Origin: Acidobacteriaceae bacterium
Lineage (GTDB): Bacteria > Acidobacteriota > Terriglobia > Terriglobales > Acidobacteriaceae
Assembly: GCA_003151335.1 (NCBI GenBank)
Contig: PLXE01000112.1
Coordinates: forward strand, 131,555-195,554
Reading direction: 5' to 3'
Length of the DNA: 64,000 nucleotides
The notes beneath the pieces are model-generated. The model did not search any database. It was not told the origin of the DNA and was given only the letters and a program-made list of their open reading frames with translations. The position numbers and the translations under genes are program-made. This document shows, one piece after another, positions 58,141 to 64,000 of the stretch. Position 1 is the stretch's first letter. Each line of letters starts with the position of its first letter.

Positions 58141-59838
58141 TTACACAGTCACGGTACTCGGGTTGGACGCCTGCGAGGGGCCCACGACGCAAACGGTCTG
58201 CACACAATAAGTAGAAACCCGATCGCCCGCCGTCACAAACAGTAGTTTCCTACCCTTGTCGGAAGGCAAGACCCCAATCGCTCGATCTTTCCCAAGCGTC
58301 TTGGCTTCAAAAACCCCGCGGTCAGCCAAGCCCAGGACTGCCTCCAAGGGAACGGCCTTGGGCTCGCCGGGGTCCCAGGGGAAAGCCGCCCAACCAATCG
58401 AGCAGGTCTGGCGCAAGTGGATGCCGGTGTTGGCCATGCCGGCTCCTCCCTCTGCAACTGCCGTCAAGATCCGCGAGGCAAAGGCGGACGCGTCTGCCCG
58501 ATTGGAATAGCGGGACACGATCAGGAATTCATCGCCGCCCCAACGCACCAGGACGTCGGAGCTACGGATCACGGAATTGATGCGCCGGGTCACCTCCAGC
58601 AAGACCTGATCGCCAACGCCGTGTCCGTAGCGATCGTTGACTTCCTTGAAATCGTCAAGATCGACCATATAGAAGATCAAGTCACTGACCCGGAGTTCTT
58701 GGACCTCGTAAGACCGCAGTGCATGATTAGCGTCGCCAGCGATGGAAGTGTCAAAGAATCTGCGATTGCGGGCCCCAGTAAGAGGGTCGGTGGCGGAGGC
58801 TTCCTGAAGCACCAGGTTGGCCTTGGCCAGGGCAATCCTCATCCGATGCAGCTTGGCAAACACCAGAAAGGTCATCACCAGCATAATGCCCCGCGTAACC
58901 AGTTCTCGGAACCTGGTAACCGGCGCAGGCGAATTCCGATTGAGGACTGCCCATGCGCCCATGACCGGCAAGGACAGCACGGCCAGCATCCCCAGCCTGG
59001 TCACAGGAACGGACGCCTGCGATTTCGTCGCGGCCACCGGAGCGTCGGCCAGCTTGAGGCCGAAAAAGCCGACGAGCGTGAACGAAGCGAGAGCCACCGA
59101 GAGGGGAAGGTCGTACCAACTCCCCGGATAGTAAAGATGCTTGTCGATCGCCTGGTTCGCCAGGTAACCGCTCGCCGTTATGAGCAATTGTGCTCCAAAA
59201 AGAAGCGCATAAAACCATTTCCAGCGTCCCAAGCATCGGCTCCACAAGAAAGCCAGCGTCAACAGCAGCACAATATCCAATAAACCATTGAGCCGGTTAT
59301 AGTTGGAACCATATTTGGCCTCGTCTAGTACGACGTATTGCCAGGGAACCACGAAGAACAAGTAGAGATTAAGCCACCACAGAAGCAGCAACAGAAAATC
59401 CATGGTGCCCCTGGACTCACGACCTTTAACTGGGTCAAGGTGGGGCTGCAAGAGCAGAGCCGCTAAGAATGGAATATTGGACAGGAACAGCAGAATGTCG
59501 CCGACAAACGGATTGGGCGCTTCCTTGCGCAGCACCAGATCGAAATACATCCACATCAGCTGCGAGACCAGCGTTACTCCCCAACATGCCGCCAGCAGCA
59601 TCCAGAACAGTCGAGTTGGTCTCGGGCTGGCGCTCGCGTTTACCAGGAAGACAAGCAGCGCCGACAAGATGAGGAGAAACTCAATGACATCGTTGATTAG
59701 AGTGAGCGAAAGCGAGCGCGGAACGAAGATGGTCGCGGCAAACTGCGCCAACGTCAACAAAACAACCAGCGCAGCCCAGAGGGCTATATGATTGCGCCGG
59801 CCGGGACGCGCTGCTGGTGGCACAAAGTCAGCGCTCAT
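58141..59838 (-). CDS. Membrane-bound diguanylate cyclase (GGDEF)
   Basis: Makes c-di-GMP from two GTP. A 565-residue protein: residues about 15-330 hold eight to ten membrane helices (first LWAALVVLLTLAQFAATIF), followed by a short coiled linker (HRMRIALAKANLVLQEASAT) and a GGDEF domain (DPLTGARNRRFF; VDLDDFKEVNDRYGHGVGD; VRWGGDEFLIV). The RSSD five residues before GGDEF is an inhibitory I-site, so the enzyme is probably feedback controlled. No EAL domain. The stimulus sensed by the membrane part is unknown. Confidence 0.92.
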   Translation of the reverse strand: MSADFVPPAARPGRRNHIALWAALVVLLTLAQFAATIFVPRSLSLTLINDVIEFLLILSALLVFLVNASASPRPTRLFWMLLAACWGVTLVSQLMWMYFDLVLRKEAPNPFVGDILLFLSNIPFLAALLLQPHLDPVKGRESRGTMDFLLLLLWWLNLYLFFVVPWQYVVLDEAKYGSNYNRLNGLLDIVLLLTLAFLWSRCLGRWKWFYALLFGAQLLITASGYLANQAIDKHLYYPGSWYDLPLSVALASFTLVGFFGLKLADAPVAATKSQASVPVTRLGMLAVLSLPVMGAWAVLNRNSPAPVTRFRELVTRGIMLVMTFLVFAKLHRMRIALAKANLVLQEASATDPLTGARNRRFFDTSIAGDANHALRSYEVQELRVSDLIFYMVDLDDFKEVNDRYGHGVGDQVLLEVTRRINSVIRSSDVLVRWGGDEFLIVSRYSNRADASAFASRILTAVAEGGAGMANTGIHLRQTCSIGWAAFPWDPGEPKAVPLEAVLGLADRGVFEAKTLGKDRAIGVLPSDKGRKLLFVTAGDRVSTYCVQTVCVVGPSQASNPSTVTV

Positions 59839-59974
59839 CGGCCGTCCATTGTCGCGTCCTGGACTGCGGCATTCTTCCCCTGATCAAGACGGCGTCCATC
59901 ATAACTGCTCGCTATATTTCACGCTGGTCGAATGGGTCCCCAGTCGCAGCCCCGGGGCGCATTCTCTTGCAGCG

Positions 59975-60400
59975 TCACGGGCGGAACTTGGCCGATTGCA
60001 CCGGCCCTCGCCCGTCCCGTCGCCGAGGCGCACTGAGCCCATAAAGTTTGCCAACCTGCGTACTCAGTTCATCCAACACCGACTTGTGATCGGGCGAACT
60101 TCCCGAGCCAGTGCCCCCATTCCCATTTCCAGAAAGCCAGCCATTACGGAAACACACGGCCACCGCATGAGCGCGGTTATCGGCGCCCAGTTTCAGATGG
60201 ATTACCCGCATCATGTTCTTCACCGCTTGCCGCGTGGTTTGAAAATACTCGGCGATGGCTCGATTGTCATAGCCGTAGGACACCAGTTCGAGGACGTTCA
60301 ACTCCTTACCGGTCAGTATCGCCTTGTGACTGGGTGGGCGAAGCACGCCCGCAGGTCGGCTGTTCGCTGACTTGGCCTTCATGACCTCTTCGGTCTCCAT
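59975..60400 (-). CDS. LuxR-type HTH transcriptional regulator
   Basis: About 141 residues. LTGKELNVLELVSYGYDNRA, IAEYFQTTRQAVKNMMRVIH and LKLGADNRAHAVAVCFRNGW form the LuxR/GerE HTH; there is no receiver domain, only short flanking tails. I chose the ATG at 60400 (GGGG eight bases upstream); the ATG at 60406 is equally possible. It lies directly upstream (same strand) of the diguanylate cyclase gene, with 136 bp between them. Confidence 0.85.
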   Translation of the reverse strand: METEEVMKAKSANSRPAGVLRPPSHKAILTGKELNVLELVSYGYDNRAIAEYFQTTRQAVKNMMRVIHLKLGADNRAHAVAVCFRNGWLSGNGNGGTGSGSSPDHKSVLDELSTQVGKLYGLSAPRRRDGRGPVQSAKFRP

Positions 60401-60623
60401 CTTCATGCCCCACAATTGTGGAATTAGACGAAGTGAGGCTGCATCATCTTGCGCCGTTCGGGCAACGAGAGTCAGTGACGATCAGGGGAGGATACTTACG
60501 AAAGTAACCATTAGGACATGTACCTGTGGCGGGTAGGACGAATCTCGCGGCAGACGAGTTGTGACGCCGTGCTCGTCAGTGTGGATTGTTCGCGAAAGAA
60601 TGTTTTGTGTATCCCAGTGCGGG

Positions 60624-61457
60624 TCATTGCCGGATCACGAACCAGCCATCGGGACGGTGTATCCAGTAGCTGCCGATTTCCCAGCGCCATTTCGGCTGGC
60701 CATCCTGTGCGAGTTCCTTCGAGGCGGCCTGGATTGGCGCTTTCCCGTTGGGGCTAATCACGACGAAGAGACGGTTGCCGTAGTCGCTCTCCACCTTCAG
60801 ATCGGCAGGCAGTGGTTCGACCTTTGAGATCCGGGCATACTCCGCCAGCTGCTGCGAAAACGCGTCTGGGGTACCTACGGCGGCTTCTCCCATGTAGGCA
60901 AGCAGGTCGCTGTACATGGGTTTAAGTGTGGCCTGCAGGGCCTTGGCGTCGTGGTCGACGAAGGCTTTGTGCAGGGCGCGCACCGCGGCCAGGACCTCAT
61001 CCTTGTTGCCGGTGAAAGGCTCGACCTTCAGGAACGCCCATTGCGGCACATTCTTCAGGACGATGGTCTTTTCGGACTTCCCGCTGCCTGCGATCGTCTC
61101 TTTGAACAGCGGAGGCTTGTCAAAGTCTTCGAGCGATGCGGTTGCCACCATGGCGATGAAGGTAGTGGTGGCCGTGGTCTGCCCTTTCTCCGGCTGCGCC
61201 TCGACGGTTACCACGTTCGGTCCGTTGGTAGCGAAGGTAGAAAACATACCCAGCGAATCCGTGAGCGACCCATTCCCCAACTTAGGGTCGGAAGAAAAAT
61301 GAAGGATGAGAACGCCATTCACGTGGACATCACCTTCCGAGCCATCGTGTTGAATGACGATCAGGGCCTGCTTGGCGTCGATGGGCGCAGTCTGCGCCGC
61401 GGCTGGTAAGACGGTGAGCAACGCGAGGAGGAGAGCGAGTTGGAATTGGCGTGGCAT
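60624..61457 (-). CDS. Secreted hypothetical protein (277 aa)
   Basis: ATG at 61457 starting a signal peptide (LALLLALLTVLPAAAQ). The mature chain has an N-terminal beta-rich part (QALIVIQHDGSEGDVHVNGV; ATTTFIAMVATASLEDFDKP) and a C-terminal helical-then-strand part ending KWRWEIGSYWIHRPDGWFVI, which looks like a NTF2/SnoaL-type ending. Family not recognised. Confidence 0.7.
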   Translation of the reverse strand: MPRQFQLALLLALLTVLPAAAQTAPIDAKQALIVIQHDGSEGDVHVNGVLILHFSSDPKLGNGSLTDSLGMFSTFATNGPNVVTVEAQPEKGQTTATTTFIAMVATASLEDFDKPPLFKETIAGSGKSEKTIVLKNVPQWAFLKVEPFTGNKDEVLAAVRALHKAFVDHDAKALQATLKPMYSDLLAYMGEAAVGTPDAFSQQLAEYARISKVEPLPADLKVESDYGNRLFVVISPNGKAPIQAASKELAQDGQPKWRWEIGSYWIHRPDGWFVIRQ

Positions 61458-61656
61458 CACGGCGGAATTATACGCGTGGCTTCGGGCTCGGGCCGGACTA
61501 ATCGTGGTCGCTGGGGTAAGGGTTGTTCTCGACAGTAATCCCGCAACGGGCTACCATTCATGCCGTCTTTGGTGCGTCATTCCCACCTTGCGCAGCAAAA
61601 TCACGCGCGGAGGATGAGCACCTGGCTGGAACGAACCCTGTCATGGAGGATTGCCG

Positions 61657-61866
61657 ATGTCACTGGGATTCAAGATTGATAGACAGTGCCCCAAATGCTA
61701 CACCGACAGAACCCTGCTGGATACGAGCTTTGCACTTCCCGGACATATCGACCCACAGCCGCAAAAAGACAGCGCTGAGTGTATTAACCTGACCAGCGCC
61801 CTGCCGGTCCGCGTGGTCCTCTGTCCCCGCTGTCATTATCTGGAGCTGTATCACGACGTGGGATAA
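61657..61866 (+). CDS. Small zinc-ribbon-like protein
   Basis: A 69-residue protein; ATG at 61657 with GGAGG seven bases before. Cys pairs CPKC (about residues 11-14) and CPRC (about 56-59) suggest one zinc ribbon. No family recognised; other members of this size occur as stand-alone proteins. Confidence 0.65.
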   Translation: MSLGFKIDRQCPKCYTDRTLLDTSFALPGHIDPQPQKDSAECINLTSALPVRVVLCPRCHYLELYHDVG

Positions 61867-61917
61867 GCCCAAGAAACGCCGCACGCTTCATCGGGGAATG
61901 AGAGTGTGAAGGCAAAG

Positions 61918-61957
61918 TGCTGAATGCTGACTGCTAGTTGCTACCGGCTAATTGCTT
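61918..61957. repeat. Degenerate repeat upstream of guaA
   Basis: TGCTGAATGCTGACTGCTAG, then TTGCTACCGGCTAATTGC. Same family as the runs near ribE and the diguanylate cyclase gene. Confidence 0.5.
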
Positions 61958-62003
61958 CCCGCTGCTTCCCGCTTTACACTGCTCCCGTCCTCTGGCAAAG
62001 TAA

Positions 62004-63557
62004 ATGGTGGAAACGCAAGCGATCGTCGTCCTCGACTTTGGCGCGCAGTATTCGCAACTGATCGCGCGCCGCATCCGCGAACAGAACGTCTTCTCCGTCG
62101 TTCTGCCCTGTACCGCCTCGCTCGACGAAATCAAGAGCTACTCGCCCGCCGGCATTGTGCTGTCGGGCGGGCCGTCGTCCGTCTATGACGCCGATGCGCC
62201 GCCGGCGGACGAGCGCGTCCTGCATCTCGGATTGCCGGTGCTGGGCATCTGTTACGGCTTGCAATTCATGGTGTACAAACTGGGCGGCAAGGTGCGCGCC
62301 GCCGACAAGCGCGAGTACGGCCACGCCCAAGTCGAATTGCTGGGCGGCCATTCCGCGCTGCTCAAAGGGCTGCAAGGGCCGCTGACGGTCTGGATGTCGC
62401 ACGGCGACGAAGCCCTGGACCTTCCGCCCGGTTTCGAGCTGATTGGCCGGACCGCCAACGCCGTCGCTGCCATCCAGAATCCCGCGCAGAAGTACTACGC
62501 GGTGCAGTTTCATCCCGAAGTGCACCACACGCCGCAGGGCGCGGCCATCCTGCGCAATTTTGTGTTCGAGATCTGCGGGCTCAAGCCGAACTGGACGGCG
62601 CAGAGCTTCATCGACGAGACCATCGCCAGCGTTCGCCAGACGGTCGGCATGGGCCGCGTGATTTGCGGCCTGTCGGGCGGCGTGGATTCCTCGGTTGCAG
62701 CCGAGCTGGTGCATCGCGCGATCGGCGATCAGTTGACCTGCATCTTCGTGAACAACGGCGTACTGCGCAAGAACGAGTTCGTCACCGTGCAGAAAAATCT
62801 GCGCGAGAAGCTAGGCCTCAACATCGACGCGGTGGACGCTAGCGAGCGCTTCCTCAGCAAGCTGGCCGGCGTCAGCGAGCCGGAGAAGAAGCGCAAGATC
62901 ATCGGCAACGAGTTCATCGCGGTCTTCGAGGAAGAGGCGCACCGCATCGAGCAGTTGCACGGCAAAGTCGATTGGCTGGTGCAGGGCACGTTGTATCCCG
63001 ACGTGATCGAGTCGCGCTCGGTGCGCGGGCCGTCGCAGACCATCAAGAGCCATCACAATGTCGGCGGGCTGCCCGACATCATGAAGCTCAAGCTGATCGA
63101 GCCGCTGAAAGATCTGTTCAAGGACGAGGTGCGCAAGATCGGCCGCGACCTCGGTATGCCGGAAGAGATCCTGCAACGCCAGCCGTTTCCGGGGCCGGGG
63201 CTGGCGGTGCGCATCCTGGGCGAAGTGACCGCCGAGCGCGTGGCCCTGCTGCAAGAAGCCGACGACATTGTGGTCACCGAAATCAAGCGCGCCGGGCTGT
63301 ACAACAAGGTGTGGCAATCGTTCGCGGTGCTGCTGCCGGTGATGTCGGTGGGCGTGATGGGCGACATGCGGACCTACGCGTACACCTGCGCCATCCGCGC
63401 AGTGCATTCCGAGGACGGCATGACCGCCGACTGGGTCCCCCTGCCGCACGAGGTGCTGAAAACCATCTCCAGCCGCATTGTGAACGAGGTGAAGGGCATT
63501 AACCGCGTGGTGTACGACGTGACCAGCAAACCGCCGGGCACGATTGAGTGGGAGTGA
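62004..63557 (+). CDS. guaA: GMP synthase (glutamine-hydrolysing) GuaA
   Basis: Converts XMP to GMP. The 517-residue enzyme has the class I amidotransferase domain with Cys in LGICYGLQFM and His in VQFHPEVHHT (about residue 175), the ATP-pyrophosphatase P-loop LSGGVDSSVAAEL, and the C-terminal dimerisation domain (RMYxYTCAIRAVHSEDGM-type, here DMRTYAYTCAIRAVHSEDGM). Length is normal. ATG at 62004 (MVETQAIVVLDFGAQYSQLI). Confidence 0.97.
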   Translation: MVETQAIVVLDFGAQYSQLIARRIREQNVFSVVLPCTASLDEIKSYSPAGIVLSGGPSSVYDADAPPADERVLHLGLPVLGICYGLQFMVYKLGGKVRAADKREYGHAQVELLGGHSALLKGLQGPLTVWMSHGDEALDLPPGFELIGRTANAVAAIQNPAQKYYAVQFHPEVHHTPQGAAILRNFVFEICGLKPNWTAQSFIDETIASVRQTVGMGRVICGLSGGVDSSVAAELVHRAIGDQLTCIFVNNGVLRKNEFVTVQKNLREKLGLNIDAVDASERFLSKLAGVSEPEKKRKIIGNEFIAVFEEEAHRIEQLHGKVDWLVQGTLYPDVIESRSVRGPSQTIKSHHNVGGLPDIMKLKLIEPLKDLFKDEVRKIGRDLGMPEEILQRQPFPGPGLAVRILGEVTAERVALLQEADDIVVTEIKRAGLYNKVWQSFAVLLPVMSVGVMGDMRTYAYTCAIRAVHSEDGMTADWVPLPHEVLKTISSRIVNEVKGINRVVYDVTSKPPGTIEWE

Positions 63558-63613
63558 GGAAGAAGCACCTGGCAACTAGCTGTGGTCGCACATAAAGCAT
63601 TGCAATGGCATGT

Positions 63614-63656
63614 AGGGTCCCTCAACTAGTCGCTGCGCTCGTCGCTCGGGATGACA
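63614..63656. repeat. Copy of the dispersed TCCTTCGACTC-type repeat
   Basis: AGGGTCCCTCAACTAGTCGC to GTCGCTCGGGATGACACTGC. Diverged copy of 57214-57272. Confidence 0.5.
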
Positions 63657-63743
63657 CTGCAAAGGTCTTATACTGGTGAATGATTAACTTAAAGTACACC
63701 TTTATCCGTTCTGCGTAAGATGCTGACGTTGGAATGAATCCTT

Positions 63744-64000
63744 CTACCGCGCAACCGGCTTCCATTTGTTCAGGAATTGCAGCACATCCTCGGGCGCCAG
63801 AGCGCGGGCCCGCTCGAACTCCCCACCCTTCTGGCTATACAGCAGCTTGCCATTGCTATCCAGGACTGCGACCGCCGGGATGCCGCGCTTCATCGGGACC
63901 TCGTACTGCTGCATGATGTCCTGGTTCTTGTCACCTTCGCCCACATCTACGTGCACCACTTCAAAGTTCTGCTGCAGCACCCCGGCGACATCGGGACGAT
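63744..64000 (-). CDS. Thioredoxin-like protein, partial
   Basis: Enters from beyond the right edge. The visible 85 or so residues (VVHVDVGEGDKNQDIMQQYE, VPMKRGIPAVAVLDSNGKLL, YSQKGGEFERARALAPEDV) show the cis-Pro loop (GIPAVAVLD) and C-terminal helix of a thioredoxin fold. The CxxC, which would lie upstream, is outside the window, so oxidoreductase activity is not confirmed. Confidence 0.8.
   Translation of the reverse strand, partial: RPDVAGVLQQNFEVVHVDVGEGDKNQDIMQQYEVPMKRGIPAVAVLDSNGKLLYSQKGGEFERARALAPEDVLQFLNKWKPVAR

Overview
The window reads as a GC-rich chromosomal segment of an acidobacterium, probably class Terriglobia. This is an inference from gene content: two menaquinone genes of the futalosine route (mqnC, mqnA), a DUF2844/DUF3443 secreted pair, DUF4239, CPBP and PIG-L family proteins, and intergenic spacers full of degenerate short repeats. 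No 16S gene is present to confirm it. Most genes are housekeeping or envelope functions packed in short, often translationally coupled operons.

Layout. 0.2-9.4 kb: a secreted protein, mqnC, a DUF2844/DUF3443 pair with aspartic-protease-like motifs, a PNPOx-fold protein, a ComEA-like helix-hairpin-helix protein, mqnA, a DUF4239 membrane protein and dprA. 9.4-13.6 kb: a four-helix-bundle gene framed by inverted repeats, wedged between dprA and topA, then a VOC protein and a hypothetical. 13.6-17.3 kb: a MlaE-type permease with two non-identical MlaF-like ATPases, whose catalytic residues are degenerate in a complementary way, plus mobA. 17.3-21.2 kb: ribE, ribD, a hicB-hicA module with an unusual winged-helix fusion, and ftsY.

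21,286-36,998: a 15.7 kb Mu-like transposable element with intact ends. Both ends begin TGTG and carry repeated ACAGGAATT sites, and the element is flanked by a 5-bp direct repeat, GCTGT. It has a repressor on the minus strand, divergent from a plus-strand transposition operon (CII-position protein, HTH protein, MuA-like transposase, MuB-like ATPase, GemA-like protein). The minus-strand arm holds a protease/scaffold, tape measure, two DUF3467 proteins, a winged-helix protein and a Mu gp27-like protein. No portal, large terminase, major head or sheath gene is visible, so it is either a deletion derivative or a satellite-like element. At its right side two related genes each follow a duplicated, strongly structured leader.

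37-50 kb: a UBP zinc-finger protein, PIG-L deacetylase, APC permease, a truncated MFS gene, a DinB-like protein, a CbiMN-CbiQ-CbiO metal importer with a His-rich tail, an isochorismatase-family hydrolase, tRNA-Gln(CTG), AsmA, ChrA and DoxX with a broken PadR regulator. 50-64 kb: MFS transporter, malonyl-CoA-synthetase-like ligase, lipoprotein, CPBP protease with a duplicated 3' remnant, an AlkA-type glycosylase, recX, a membrane diguanylate cyclase next to a LuxR-type regulator, guaA and a partial thioredoxin-like gene.
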